In this document: piece after piece, positions 9,907 through 22,083 of the stretch
Layout of the letters: the number at the start of each line of letters is the position of its first letter
How positions within the stretch are numbered: the first letter of the stretch is position 1
Assembly (NCBI GenBank): GCA_021399445.1
Contig: JAJTUQ010000004.1
Coordinates: 1,240,001-1,304,000, forward strand
DNA: 64,000 nt
Source: Xylogone sp. PMI_703
Taxonomy: Eukaryota; Ascomycota; Leotiomycetes
Direction: 5' to 3'
Translations under genes and position numbers: made by a program
The notes under the pieces: model-generated
Told to the model about the DNA's origin: nothing
Databases searched by the model: none
What the model saw: only the letters and a program-made list of their open reading frames with translations

Positions 9907-11966
9907 TTACACCTCGTCCAACTTTTCAACCTGCTCGGTTGATCCCTGTTTTGCAAGTTCTTGATCCCATCCTAGGTCGGGATTGGCTTCCTCAATGCCT
10001 CCATGTCTCATGAAAATATGGTCGATTTCCTCGAGGGTTTTCCCGCTGGTCTGTCAGAGATGTTAGTAAAGACATTTCTACCAAGTTTGAGGACACTCAC
10101 TTCTGGACAATAGTACCATACCTGTAGTTAACTTGTTAACTCTATCCGGAAAAGCGGGACTATGAACTTACGAAAACAACGGCTAATGCACAAGAAATGG
10201 CTTGCCAGATCCAGATCATTGGGCCAACCCTTGTAATAGCAATACCACCGGCGAACACAGTGATGAAGGTGAAGCTTGAGAAGCCCATAGTCCCAAATGC
10301 CCCTCCGAGATGTCTGTATCTCAATGGCGCAATTTCTGGCCCATATAACCTTATAAGTACGTTAGTAGATGAAAACACTTCTCAAACGACCCATGAACGT
10401 ACCATGAGATACCCATCCAGCCATATCCAAAGAAGAAAATGAATACTATAACACAAGCCACTGCCGTCCATTGTGTAGCGAGGGTTTTGTGTGGAAGGTT
10501 AACCATGATGACAAAAATCACCATAAATACAGTGTCGACAATAGCGCACCATAGCATGATCGTGCGACGTCCGATTCGTTCAATGGTTCCTGGAAGCAGC
10601 CAAGACCCAGTCGCGAAGATGGTATTCATAATTGCCGCCAGCAGCGATGATAATAAGGCCGACAAGCCCACTTGGGAGAATATTATAGTTGAATAGTACA
10701 CCAGCATATTAACTCCTTGTAATAAGTTAGCATCTATACTCAATTAACTTCTTAAATGGCTCAAACCCATCAGTTGCTGGATAGCCAGAATTAGAAAGGA
10801 TATTCTCAGGCGGCGGCCAGCCTGGAGTTCTGTATTATCCCAAATCAAGGTCACTATGTTAAAAGGCCTCTGCGACTTCTCCAGAGCAATAACCTCGAGG
10901 ATCTCTCTCTTTTGATACTGTACAACTTCGTCATCGATCGGTAAGTCGTGAAGTGCAGAGAGAATACGGTCTCCCTCTTCCATACGATCTTGGACCTAAG
11001 ATAAATCAGCATTATAAGAACCGTCACCAGATTCGGTAGACTTGGCGGCATACGTAGTACCATCGAGGTGTATCGGGGAGCAGAAGCATGCCCACTAAAG
11101 AGAGTGAAGCGAGAAAGGTCTGAAATGCAATGGGGAATCTCTGAAAGGAATCAGTTTGAAATGTTACAGCATTACTGAAAATATCATTATTACCCAGGAC
11201 ACTTGGTTAGTCATTCTGGTGAAGCCAAAATCAAGCCAAGATGACAGAGCCACTAGAAGTCAAGGTTAATCACCGAAGTATGATTGTCCAGTCTTAGCTC
11301 TAGTACCTCCCGTGAGAGTAACTGCTAATTGAAAGGCAACTGCAGGGCCACGCTCGGTAGATTTGGTACTCATCTCTGCCTGCAATCTGTTCAGTGAAAT
11401 GGCCGCGGGATTTGATAAATGTATTACGACGTACAATATATGTAGGCACTGTACTAGTTATGAATCCGACCCCAAAACCCTAGTTGAATGAGCATATGTT
11501 CAAGGATATGGGAGTCTATAGAGGCACTCACACACAATAACCGTCCAACAATGATTTGTGCAACTGAGAAGGATGACGCCTGGATAGCCCCACCAATTAT
11601 GACCAATATATTTCCCAGTAGAATACAATTACGCCGACCCATAGGAAGAGCTATAAAAGTAATAACCATAGACATCGCCCAAGTACCAAGTGTATAAGAG
11701 GATGCGATCATCGGTATGATTGTGGTTGAGTTGCGCTGGGGATTTCCAATTGCATCAAGATATGGCTTGGTATCTTGAACCCCTGAAAGAACACCCGCAT
11801 CATAGCCAAACATCAAAAAGGCCTGTGATATTTCGAATCAGCTCCAGTACATGGGCAATCAAAGAGGGCAACCAAAGCAAAAGTATAGTGGGGATTGACA
11901 AACCAAGGCACAGGTAATGCTCATAAGTCGATAGAGGGCTCTCCCTCGAAGGCGAAGGGTGATCAT
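9907..11966 (-). CDS. MFS sugar-porter-family transporter (11 exons)
   Basis: Plasma-membrane major facilitator of the sugar porter family, 500 aa. Exons, high to low: 11904..11966, 11822..11532, 11479..11435, 11379..11307, 11252..11194, 11140..11054, 10995..10767, 10715..10403, 10349..10172, 10121..10101 and 10050..9907; all ten introns are 50-81 nt and in phase. Motifs: FGYDAGVLSG in TM1, LPMGRRN in loop 2-3 (usual Asp replaced), PDTPRWYY after TM6, QQLMGVNMLVYYS in TM7, ERIGRRT in loop 8-9 and a charged C-tail ending at 9907. The repertoire is that of hexose/disaccharide/quinate porters; the substrate is unknown. A single-ORF view makes it look fragmented, but the spliced frame is intact. 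Confidence 0.88.
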
Positions 11967-13337
11967 AGTGCAAAGAGTGAGATATACCAAAGAGAAGATA
12001 TGATATTTTCAACTATACTGTACCGATAATCAAGTGTATCATGAAGGTTTCCAGGAAGTTTGGAAGAAAAGATGGGACATGGTTTCCATAGACCGATCCA
12101 GGCACCAAAGGGGCATAGGGACTCTGATAGTTCTCCATGGAGCCGGCCTTGCCCCGGATATGCCACCCACTTTGATTCTACTGCAGATCTTCCAAAATTA
12201 TGCCACTAAGTATTTTTAATAGTCCCGCTGCTTTATTATGCGACTGGTTACTTTATGTTTAGCCTGTACAGGGACTGGAGAATGAGAGTAATGATTTCGT
12301 CTTAGCTTACGGCGGCAATACAAGCATGACTCGATTGAATCTATGATTGAACATGAGCATATTTTAAAGATTGTACAGTTGGCCAACTTAGGTACCCGGT
12401 AATCTTAGCAGCTACTGGAGTAAGGGTATTGTACACTTTCAAAATAAGATTAATGCAGTATGTTACGCCGTTCACGCGGGAATTAGAGTGTGAATAGTGA
12501 ATGTCATATCTTCAATTATTAATGTTATGAATATTTGCTTGGTATCCTAGTATTCTTTGATTCGAACCAGAGGCATTAACCAGCTTTAACAACAACAGCC
12601 AATCAGTAACTTCTCCATTTTCTCCATGTTTCCCCATGTTTACCCCTGTAACCCCGCGCAACGATGTCAACAGTGGGATTGAAGCTTCGGCACTTTGTTA
12701 ATGTCCGAGACTCCAAAGCCCAGCAACTTCAATCGAAATACTTTTAACGGAAAATTATTGTCTTTTTTCAAGTATAACCGCCTTCTTCATATAGCTTTCT
12801 ACTTATAAAGCTCAGCGCAGTCCGAGGCAAATAAACAAAAAAGGGTGTCATGTTATCAGACATGTCTTCAGGATAACTGGGAAGCCAGTAGGTTTATTCC
12901 CGTCCCTGGCTTGAATTCGCTTGCCAATGAAAGCTTTTCTTAGCCCCAAACGTGTCTAGGCCAAATTCAGTAGCTAAAATCATCTCCAAATCTCCAAGCT
13001 CTCCACAGCCATTGGCGCGGGGCACAGCAGAGTTGGTTACTGCCAGTGAGGAATTGGAGCACTAGATACTTGGCCAGTTTCTTACTATCCAATCAGTTAC
13101 ACATTAATCCCATTTTTCTACGGAACTCCGGCACGGGAACATGATATTATGTGCTGCGTGAACAGAAGATATTAAGTCACTCTGCAGAATCCAACCATTC
13201 CCATAGTTGAATATCAAGAGAGTGATATATAATTACTCCCAATTCAGCAGCCTAAGAATAGTAAAGATCGGGTAAAGATCGGATATAAGTCTCGCTGTAC
13301 TCCAGGTTGCTCCGCTACCAGCTCTGGTAGTACATAA
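11967..13337. other. Long AT-rich intergenic region
   Basis: 1.37 kb between divergent transporter and dioxygenase genes. Only short chance frames occur. It contains the short tandem repeat at 13261-13282. No transposon or RNA gene recognised. Confidence 0.5.
13261..13282. repeat. 11-bp tandem duplication upstream of the dioxygenase
   Basis: GTAAAGATCGG occurs twice head-to-tail (13261-13271 and 13272-13282), 55-77 bp before the dioxygenase ATG. This could be a duplicated regulator site or a chance slippage product. Confidence 0.7.
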
Positions 13338-14249
13338 ATGCAGAGTGTCAAGGCAGGATTCCTGAGAAGAAATTTCACCACCCGTCCCAGGCCAGGCCCA
13401 GCTATAATTTGCGAGCAGAGAAGATTTTACAGAATGGAGATTAGAAGGGTTGCAGGCTCATTAGGCGCTGAGATTCACGGCGTAGACTTACGTTCACTGA
13501 GCAATGATGAAGTGAAAAAGATTCGCCAGGCACTCTTAGACCACAAGGTCATATTCTTCCGAAACCAGGACCTCGATCCTGCCGCTTTCAGAGCATTTAC
13601 AGCACATTTTGGCAAGCCAGTCCCATATCCTTTCGTTAAGGGCCTGGATGGCTTCCCTGAAATTGTCCAAATTCTCAAGCGCAAAGATGAGACCATCAAC
13701 TTTGGAGGCATTTGGCATAGCGATACCTCATATTTTGAAGAACCCCCTATGGGGTCGGTCTTGCTCGCACGCGAACTTCCTCCATATGGAGGTGACACAC
13801 TATTCGCCAACCAGGTCGCAGCTTATGAAGCACTCTCTGACGGCCTGAAGAAGACGCTCAGTGGGTTGCGGGCGATTAACACATCAGCAAAGGCGGATGC
13901 TAGCCGTACTCGTGAAGATCGCATCAGGGAGAGCGGCGTAAAATCTGACGATCTTGAGGCATCGCACCCCGTGGTCCGCACGCATCCAGAGACTGGACAA
14001 AAGGTCCTGTATGTCAATGTAGCCCACACTGCCCGCTTCGATGGCTGGACAGAGGAGGAAAGTGCACCACTACTGGCCTATTTGTTTGCTCATCAGATCA
14101 AGCCCGAGTTTACCTGCCGTTTCCGCTGGGAGCCAAATTCCATTGCCTTTTGGGACAATCGAGCAGCACAGCATAACCCCATCAATGACTATCATGGTTT
14201 CGAGCGGCGGATGCATCGTATCACTTTGGCAGGTGATCGACCGGTATAG
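13338..14249 (+). CDS. TauD/TfdA-family Fe(II)/2-oxoglutarate dioxygenase
   Basis: Single-exon 303-aa alpha-ketoglutarate dioxygenase. The facial triad is visible: H127 and D129 in IWHSDTSY and H279 in NRAAQHNPINDY, plus R294 (RRMHRITL), fifteen residues on, for 2-oxoglutarate. The DKVIFFRNQ-like block near residue 70 is typical of taurine/alkylsulfonate and 2,4-D dioxygenases. Compared with bacterial TauD there is an extra N-terminus of about 32 residues rich in Arg and Ser/Thr with few acidic residues, which could be a mitochondrial presequence (inference); a second Met lies just before EIRRVAG. Likely a sulfonate or related C-S/C-O cleaving enzyme; exact substrate open. Confidence 0.88.
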   Translation: MQSVKAGFLRRNFTTRPRPGPAIICEQRRFYRMEIRRVAGSLGAEIHGVDLRSLSNDEVKKIRQALLDHKVIFFRNQDLDPAAFRAFTAHFGKPVPYPFVKGLDGFPEIVQILKRKDETINFGGIWHSDTSYFEEPPMGSVLLARELPPYGGDTLFANQVAAYEALSDGLKKTLSGLRAINTSAKADASRTREDRIRESGVKSDDLEASHPVVRTHPETGQKVLYVNVAHTARFDGWTEEESAPLLAYLFAHQIKPEFTCRFRWEPNSIAFWDNRAAQHNPINDYHGFERRMHRITLAGDRPV

Positions 14250-15203
14250 ACTTGAAGATTATGAGTTTTGGACCTGGACTGGGCTCCAGATTCCGTGTTG
14301 GTGACGGCCTAACTTGGCCATGCTATACCTCAGGGGTCGTCTACCCAGCTTGCCTCTGCATGGCGATAGACACTGAAGGTAGGATTATAGGATTGGAGGG
14401 CTCTTGTTGTGAAAATTGCGGAATCCGTAAGAGTTTAGAAGGTGTTTCAGAGCATGACTACTAAACAGGTCCAGCGAGTTGGATTCGTGATGCACTTATA
14501 CGCATAATACTTGGCTCTCGGGGGGCTCAACTCAAGGGGTCCTCATACCCACTTCATACACATAATAATATAAGTTGGATATTTATACGAGTAGCTTGAA
14601 ATTGATACCCTTCATATTAAAAAAAGTTCTGATCTTTTAATATTCTCTTCACTTAATCGATCCTGTTATTAATATTCAGCATTTCTTCTATTCCGGATGA
14701 TTCCTAGATCCTGGATAGCAGCATCACAATATCCTGTGTGATGTCGAATGAGACCAAGATCTTCCCCTGCAAAAGCGGACCTATCGCTACATGCCTCCCT
14801 AATGGTATTTGTACCATTAACTTGAACCACATATTGAACTTTTCATGTTCCTAACTCCAAATTCTATTGTAGCGTTCATTCTCTATTCGGGCTGCACAGA
14901 CTGTTAATGGTATTATTTATTCTGACATCTTAGCCCGCCTTTGTACTAAGTTATAAAACCTCTTCAACTGGGGCTTGACTAAACAGTGCTGAAACTATAT
15001 ATATGCACTCTTATTTATGTTTGTCTACGAGACGGATGGCAAAAGCCTCAAGCGCCGGGCCGCCGGCGACGCACGGCACGATAGTCCATGGTGACTACCC
15101 CTCCCATGATAAGACCAAAACCATTGGGAAGGGCTCCGAAATATTGGAAACCTCAACCTTTCTATCCTGCTGGAATTGTCTCAACTCTAAGAGTATATGG
15201 AAT
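14250..15203. other. Intergenic, includes probable 5' leader of the formamidase
   Basis: About 950 bp, AT-rich. The reading frame of the formamidase is open upstream to an ATG at 15003, but those 67 codons look unlike the family and are treated as leader. Confidence 0.45.
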
Positions 15204-16229
15204 ATGAGTGGACTGGGTGGATTAAACAACACTCCTGGAGGCATCGTTATTGCTGCTGTCCAATCGCAGCTCTTCCGTGTTGATACTCCAGACGACCTCT
15301 CAAAGGCAACCAAACATGTCTGTAATTTGGTCCGCCGGGCAAAACGAGAGTACCCAGCAATGGATCTTATCCTGTTCCCAGAGTACTGTATTCATGGCCT
15401 TTCAATGTCAATGGACCCAAGCATCATGTGTACCATGGACGGCCCCGAAGTAGCAGCATTCAAGCAAGTCTGTGCAGAGGAGAAGGTCTGGGGTATCTTT
15501 AGTATCATGGAGAAGAATACAATCTCTGCTGATGCGAATCCATGGAACGTTGGCATTACTATAAACTCGAGTGGAGAAGTCGTCAATTATTATCGCAAGC
15601 TGCATCCCTGGGTACCGGTAGAACCTTGGTACCCCGGAAATCAAGGGATATCGGTGTTCACGGGTCCAGCTGGCGTTAAAATGTCTCTTATAATCTGCCA
15701 TGACGGGATGTTCCCTGAGGCTGCTAGAGAGGCCGCATACCTTGGCGCGGAGGTGATGTTTAGAACAGCGGGCTATACTTCACCTATCAAGAATAGCTGG
15801 GAGATCACGAATCGCGCTAATGCTTTCACAAACCTCATGTATACTGTTAGTGTTGCTCTGGCTGGAGCTGATTCTACCTGGCGCAGTATGGGACAAGCAA
15901 TGTTTGTCGATCCGGAGGGAAATATCTTGGAGCGTGGCGATAGCACCGCCGACCATATAGTGGCTTGTGAAATTAGAGCAGAGGAAGTACGGCGGCGGAG
16001 GCAGGGATGGGGAGTGGAAAACAATCTCTTCCAGCTCGGTCACCGAGGTTACGTTGCTGTGAAGAATGGTGCTGGCGATTGTCCGTATACGTATATGAGA
16101 GATTTGGTCAAAGGGCAGTACGCTCAAGCAGATGATAAAGAGGTTCAGATTAAAACCGGAGAAGTCTGCGGTTTCCCAGCACCAGTGGCAGAGTACATTG
16201 GTGAAAGTCCGCCTATGTCATATACTTAG
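15204..16229 (+). CDS. Formamidase / aliphatic amidase (nitrilase superfamily)
   Basis: Carbon-nitrogen hydrolase of 341 aa, hydrolysing formamide or short amides to acid plus ammonia in the cytosol. The Glu-Lys-Cys triad is clear: [11 protein letters not shown] (Glu), YYRKLHPW (Lys) and [11 protein letters not shown] (Cys). The middle and end ([48 protein letters not shown]) are the features of the AmiF formamidase branch rather than generic nitrilases. I chose the ATG at 15204 (MSGLGG) because the protein then starts as that family does; an in-frame ATG at 15003 would add 67 residues of low plausibility. It may be part of a small nitrogen-scavenging set with the two preceding enzymes. Confidence 0.88.
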   Translation: MSGLGGLNNTPGGIVIAAVQSQLFRVDTPDDLSKATKHVCNLVRRAKREYPAMDLILFPEYCIHGLSMSMDPSIMCTMDGPEVAAFKQVCAEEKVWGIFSIMEKNTISADANPWNVGITINSSGEVVNYYRKLHPWVPVEPWYPGNQGISVFTGPAGVKMSLIICHDGMFPEAAREAAYLGAEVMFRTAGYTSPIKNSWEITNRANAFTNLMYTVSVALAGADSTWRSMGQAMFVDPEGNILERGDSTADHIVACEIRAEEVRRRRQGWGVENNLFQLGHRGYVAVKNGAGDCPYTYMRDLVKGQYAQADDKEVQIKTGEVCGFPAPVAEYIGESPPMSYT

Positions 16230-17194
16230 CACTCCTCCTCTTTCTCATGTGCATCTGGGGGAAAAGTCGAATTCCTTATAACGTGGTCAAACAAGTATCT
16301 TGAAAACTCAGCTACAGTGTCGTGACATACCCACAAGACAACGTAATATAATAACAAGTTAGTCCAACTAAATTTGCTAGGTACTAGCCTCGGTGATACT
16401 CAAACTTGTATAGTACAAGCCATCCACCTGAATGCATCCCCTAGTCCAGTAAACAAGCTCATTTAGCGCTCTGATTCCTCATTCCCCTGTATTGTGGATA
16501 CTTTCACCATGTAAAAATTACTCAAATACGAGAATAAGGTCTTTGCCGTCCTTGCCAGCTATCCACAATGACATCCACTATAACCCTTCTTGCTACGCTG
16601 CTAGGGGGGATAGTATATTCGTTGTCCTCCTCAGTTCAGTTATGCCGATACCGGAGGGCGCGTGCTAAATGCTCTGAAGAATGTCCCCCCAATTCACGAG
16701 GACTCTATCATACTTATTGTCAAAGTTGATGAATGCTATTTTTGTAGTGTCTATTGTAAACCACGCGCCTGAAATTATCAGGTATATGAAAATGTTGAGA
16801 GGGCGCAGAGGCTTCCGTTCTATATACCTACGTTGTTTGACGAATCTGTTATCTCTGGCTCCCTAGAATAACGCGCACAGTTGTTTCGGGTATCGTTGTG
16901 TCATACAAGTATACTTGGAGGATGCATGGATATCTTTGATAGGAATAAACCAAAATAAATTTCAGATCTATTATCATGAACTGTGAAACCAAAAAATGAG
17001 GCTTTAGGGGAAGTGGTCTGGTGTAACGGAGTCATGGTGATTAGGAGATCATTAAGGAACAGATATAAATATAGCTCTGACGTAAATTCAGTCACAATTA
17101 CTACGCTTGATATACAAAGCTTGAGAATATATAATGAGCGCAGTTTGTTATTAAAGGACGTGTAGCCAATAGCAAAGTTGAGACCTATACCCTC
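16230..17194. other. Intergenic, no gene seen
   Basis: 965 bp of convergent spacer; the short frames in it have no recognisable content. Confidence 0.5.
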
Positions 17195-18010
17195 TCAGGA
17201 GACTGTGCACAGTATTTCACCACTTGGGCAAATGAGGAATGCTCCCTGCTTATGTCCCCACTCCTTCCATCCATCTGATATCTCCTGCAATTCCGCATCA
17301 GTCGCCATCCCATGCTTCTTCGCAGACTCAGTAAATCCAGAATACAAAGTCCTCTTGGTCCACATATCACCCCAAGTCGTCGCCTCAGCTCCCTTGTAAA
17401 ACCACTCAGACCAAGTGAGCTGCACTTCCTCTGGCTTGAAACCTGCCTCCAGTGCCCAAGCATTTAGATACCTTCCTGCGTTAGGCTGTGCACCATTTGC
17501 TTTGCAGATCTTCTGGTACAGCTCAGCCCATTTCTCAATTTGTGGAAGCTCGGGATACCAGACGAAGCCCTTGTAATCTGCATCTCTCGCAGCTACAACA
17601 CCACCGGGTTTTGCTACACGTCTCATCTCTTTTAGGATCCCTACAGGATCATTGACATGTTGAAGGACTTGATGAGCAAATACAATATCAAAGCTGTTGT
17701 CTGGAAAAGGAAGCTTATTGGCATCTATGGTCTGGAATGAGATATTCTTCAGGCCGCGTGAGTCTGCCAAAGCAGAAGCCTGCTCAAGAATATCGGAGAC
17801 GTTGTCACCACCGATGACTTTCCCTTGGGGGACTAAAGCTGCAAAATCAGCGGTGATAGATCCAGGTCCGCAACCAACATCGAGGATGGTATGGTTGGGT
17901 TTGATATAAGGCAGCAGAAAGGCTGCGCTGTTTTGAGCTGTGCGCTGGGCATGCGACTGCACTACCGAAGAGTGGTGCCCGTGTGTATAGACTGCCTGTT
18001 CTGAACTCAT
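17195..18010 (-). CDS. Class I SAM-dependent methyltransferase (UbiE/COQ5-like)
   Basis: Single-exon 271-aa Rossmann methyltransferase. Motif I ILDVGCGPGSIT, motif II with the acidic GGDN, motif III TIDANKLPFPDNSFDIVFAHQ and the post-motif LKEMRRVAKPGG are all present. The ATG at 18010 (MSSEQAVYTHGHHSS) gives the usual start; the frame is open further upstream without family similarity. The C-terminal region (YKGFVWYPELP, WFYKGAEATTWGDMW) is typical of a widespread fungal secondary-metabolism or small-molecule methyltransferase subfamily. Methyl acceptor unknown. Not obviously clustered with a partner. Confidence 0.85.
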   Translation of the reverse strand: MSSEQAVYTHGHHSSVVQSHAQRTAQNSAAFLLPYIKPNHTILDVGCGPGSITADFAALVPQGKVIGGDNVSDILEQASALADSRGLKNISFQTIDANKLPFPDNSFDIVFAHQVLQHVNDPVGILKEMRRVAKPGGVVAARDADYKGFVWYPELPQIEKWAELYQKICKANGAQPNAGRYLNAWALEAGFKPEEVQLTWSEWFYKGAEATTWGDMWTKRTLYSGFTESAKKHGMATDAELQEISDGWKEWGHKQGAFLICPSGEILCTVS

Positions 18011-19620
18011 CTTGGCTGTTTTATTGAATTCTAGAATATAAAACTTAGAGATTTCATCTAAGAAATAAATGTTGAGTTTAATCTTGTTGATATCAAAGCC
18101 TTTGGACAATTATATGTCCAAGCCAGCCTGCCGATATCGGGTGGCAGTGGTAAGTAATTACTGGTTGGAGGCCTAAAGCCAATAAGCTGTTGGAACTGGA
18201 AGCGGGGTAGCGCCAGGCATTTGATATGCAGAGTGACAGTGAGGATGATGATGGCGATTATTTATATTTACTCCAGTTGGTCAGATTGATGTTTGCTACC
18301 TTGTGAGGTCTCTCGTAAGGTATGAGGGCATGCTAACTTAAAATCTACTCTAATATAACGCACCGTTAATTTGAGCAATTTCAAGCTCACAAATCTATAA
18401 AGCCATAGTGTTATTGTATAAGCCTAGAAAGCATTTCTCATGACTACTACATATATATGTGTGAGCATTTTCGCTTGAAATATTTCAAATAATAAGTATT
18501 AATACTTTTTCTGAAGTTAACTTCAAACTGTTCAACCAAGTATATAAATTGAGGGTAATCTATCAATTTATATTGTAATGTATAGCATATATGTACAAAT
18601 AAACGCCTTAAATGCTACGTTTGAAATAGAAAGTTATTCCCTTACGACTATCACATATGTAACACTGAGGTAAGGCAGGATGAATTATGCAATGGGAGGT
18701 TAGTTATGCGTGACTTGTGCACTTTGTGCAACCCGCGCCTCTAAGCAAATACAACCTTGTTAGTAACAGTAATTAAGTTGTAATGAATTAAGTTGACTTA
18801 ATGCATAGTAAATCTTGAGTAAAATGGCAAATTTGTGTTCAATCGCAGTCGAATATAGCCTGTCAGTGAATGAAGCGCAATCACGGCTAAAGGCAAAACT
18901 CGTGCTCCGCGAATGATCCACCTGCTGTGCATGTTTCTATTGATTCCATCCCCACTCCTTCCACATGCGCACAGCTCCCGATGTGCTACATAACACGAGG
19001 CCCCCGGTCGCAGATACTATTCGCTTTCCCGGATATTGGGATATTGAGTGGCGGGCGACTGTCGTTCACGCACATGCCTTATCCAGCTTAGCACGCTGTG
19101 CTCTCTCCGTAGGATGCGATACAAACCTGGAAGAAGCTGCACTCGAGAACATTCTGGCGTCGCCCTGTCCAGGGGCACACGGCGCTAGGAGGTGGCCGAT
19201 AGTGTAAGCTTCGACAAGAAGTTTTTGCCTCTTGGTAGAGATGGATTCTCGAGCCGTGGCACGTTGACCGGCGCTTTGATTTGATTAGATAGGGGACTTT
19301 AAGCTTTCCTACCCAGCAATCCGGGCCAAGACTTTTAGCTATCGAGCCTTACTGTAATGATAGGAACGACCCCTGGAGCTACGGGCCCGGTGGCTCCAAT
19401 CGGATCTCCGTGATTACCATCGCTGGGCAAGCAACGTGCTGCAGCTACAAGCAGGTACAGCGCAACAAAGAGTACAAGAAGAGCAGAACATTCCCATTGC
19501 TTTGTTTACATTGACTGCTGTTCTGCTATCTTCAATCTCGCGAGCCTGCTTGTGCGCGAGGAACTCTAACTGCGCCCAATTGACAAGATTAGCACGGCGA
19601 TTGCAGCACTTTGAGTAACG
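18011..19620. other. Long intergenic region, strongly AT-rich in its first kilobase
   Basis: 1.6 kb. About 18300-18850 is very AT-rich, then composition changes sharply near 18890 toward the phosphatase promoter. An 80-codon open frame at 18965-19207 is not supported by family similarity. No transposon ends recognised. Confidence 0.5.
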
Positions 19621-21950
19621 ATGAGGGTCAGCTCCGTACCAGCGCCAGCGCTGCTTGCGCTCTCGGCCGTTGTGGTCGCATCGCCAACCAGGCGCGATGT
19701 TGACACTGTCTATCCATATACTGGCCCGGATGTGCCGATTGCTGACTGGGTTAACCCAACCATCAATGGCAATGGCAAAGGTTACCCACGTCTCGTTGAG
19801 CCTCCTGCGGTGAAGCCAGCGTCAGCCAACCCGACCAACAACATTAACGTCATCTCTTTGGCGTATCTTCCGGGAGGCATCAACATCCATTTCCAGACCC
19901 CCTTCGGTCTTGGTGTGGCCCCTTCGGTGACTTGGGGTACCAAGCCTAGCAAATTAGACCAGACAGCTACTGGCATATCCAGAACGTCAGTCATTGAACC
20001 TTAACTCATGATTTTAGATTCACCAGTGAATTTGCCTACTAAATAATCCTACAGATATGACCGTACTCCCCCTTGTTCTCTGGTATCGGCCATCACCCAG
20101 TGCAGCCAGTTCTTCCATGAGGTGCAGATCACCGGCTTAAAGGCGGATACCAATTATTACTACCAGATCGCCGCTGCCAACGGTACGACTGCTTCGGATG
20201 TTGAGAGCTTCACCACAGCTCGTGCAGCCGGTGACAACAAGCCATTCTCCATTGCCGTCTTGAACGACATGGGCTACACCAATGCCGCTGGTACCATGAG
20301 AGAGCTTCAGAACGCCGTCTCAGAAGGAATTAAGTTCGTCTGGCACGGTGGTGACATCAGTTATGCTGATGATTGGTACTCTGGAATTCTGCCTTGCGAG
20401 AGTGACTGGCCCGTTTGCTATAACGGCACCTCCTCTGAACTCCCTGGAGGCGTGGTTGACAACGAAGACTACCTTACGCCCCTCCCAGAAGGAGAGGTTC
20501 CAACCCAAGGTTCACCACGCGGTGGTGATATGAGCGTTCTATACGAGTCCAATTGGGATTTATGGCAACAGTGGACTAACCCTGTGACAACTAAGATTCC
20601 TTACATGGTCATGCCAGGAAACCACGAGGCTTCTTGTGCTGAATTCGACGGCGCCAATGCAGAGTTGGCCGCATATCTTAACTTCGACCGACCTAACTCT
20701 ACTGCCAACTCTACTGATTATCTCACCTACTACAGTTGCCCACCCTCCCAAAGGTAAATACTGCACCCTTCTACTCAGTTCACGTCTAGGAAATACATAA
20801 GCTAACAAGGTCAGGAACTTTACTGCCTACATCAACCGCTTCAAGATGCCTGGTGACGAGACTGGCGGCGTCGGTAACTTCTGGTACTCCTTCGACTACG
20901 GTCTTGCTCACTTCGTCTCCATTGACGGCGAGACCGACTTCCCGTACAGCCCTGAGTGGCCTTTCTTCCGAGACCTGAAAAATGGTGAGACACACCCTAC
21001 GGAAATCGAGACCTACCCCACCGATAGTGGACCATTTGGTGAAGTGGATGTCGACAACTGGAAGAACAACACCGCTTACCAGCAGTACAAGTGGTTGGCC
21101 GAGGACCTCGCTGCTGTTGACCGTAAGAAGACTCCATGGGTCATTGCCATGAGCCATCGTCCTATGTGGAGTTCGGAAACCGCTCAGTATGAATCAGATG
21201 TCCGGAAAGCATTCCAAGGTCTTCTCCTTCAATATGGTGTTGATGCATATCTCGCTGGGTAAGCTTGCCAGAAACTACCTTACTGACCCAAACACTGACA
21301 CATTTGGTAGCCATATCCATTGGTACGAGCGCTTGTGGCCTCTTACCTCCACCGGTGCCGTTGATAGCTCCTCTGTTATCAACAATAACACCTACTACAC
21401 CAATGCCGGTGTCTCTTTAACTCACATTATAAACGGCATGGCTGGTAACATTGAGAGCCACAGCGAGCTTAACGGTGCCAAAGTGGCTGCTAAGACCGCC
21501 TATCTGGACACAACCCATTACGGCTTCAACAAGGTTACCTTCTTCAACTCTACTGTCATGAAATTCGAGTTCGTTCTCGGCTTGGACGGTACAATTGCCG
21601 ATGAGCTCACCCTGGTTAAGCGTGACAGCTCTAGCTCTTCAAGCAGCAGCACTACCTCCCAGAGCAGCACAACCACTTCCACTACTACAAGCACAACTAC
21701 TACCAGCGTGATTGCTACCACGACGACTACTGTGGCCACTACCACTCCCAGTGTCATTGCCCCAACATGCAACCACAACAACTGCCTCCGAGCTGCCATT
21801 CGTGGCTCTGCCGCCTTCACAAGCTTCTGCGCTACGTACACTTCGATGGGCGCGGCTCCCTCGCCAACGATCCCATCCTATTTAGCCAACTGTGATGGCT
21901 CAGCTAGCAAGATCTCGAGCGCGTGCTCTTGCCTCGTTACAGCCATATAA
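19621..21950 (+). CDS. Secreted purple acid phosphatase
   Basis: Metallophosphoesterase of the fungal purple acid phosphatase type, 715 aa. Exons are 19621..19985, 20055..20753, 20815..21258 and 21311..21950, with introns of 69, 61 and 52 nt. A signal peptide (hydrophobic residues 8-20, then a TRRD processing-like site) is followed by a fibronectin-like N-domain and the five metal-binding blocks: VLNDMGYTN, HGGDISYADDWY, MPGNHEA, MSHRPMW and GHIHWYER. After the catalytic core a Ser/Thr-rich linker (about 75 residues, SSS and TTT runs) leads to a cysteine-containing C-terminal module (CNHNNC...CSCL), a layout suited to O-glycosylation and cell-wall or medium retention. It releases phosphate from organic esters outside the cell. 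Confidence 0.92.
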
Positions 21951-22083
21951 GAGAATAGGATCAATGTAATTCAATGTAATATAATCAACTGGGTTTTCTA
22001 GGTAGATATATGGACATGAGAAAAATAAATGAACGAAGTTGCAATGTGTAATGATGGTAGAGGCGATAATAAAAGGTATCATA

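Noticed and set aside
9907..11966. Transporter as a degraded pseudogene
   Set aside because: Ten short introns with consistent phases restore a full 500-residue sugar porter.
15003..15203. 67-codon N-terminal extension of the formamidase
   Set aside because: Composition and lack of family similarity; the core starts naturally at MSGLGG (15204).
18965..19207. 80-codon open frame upstream of the phosphatase
   Set aside because: No recognisable motif, no splice partners; probably promoter DNA.
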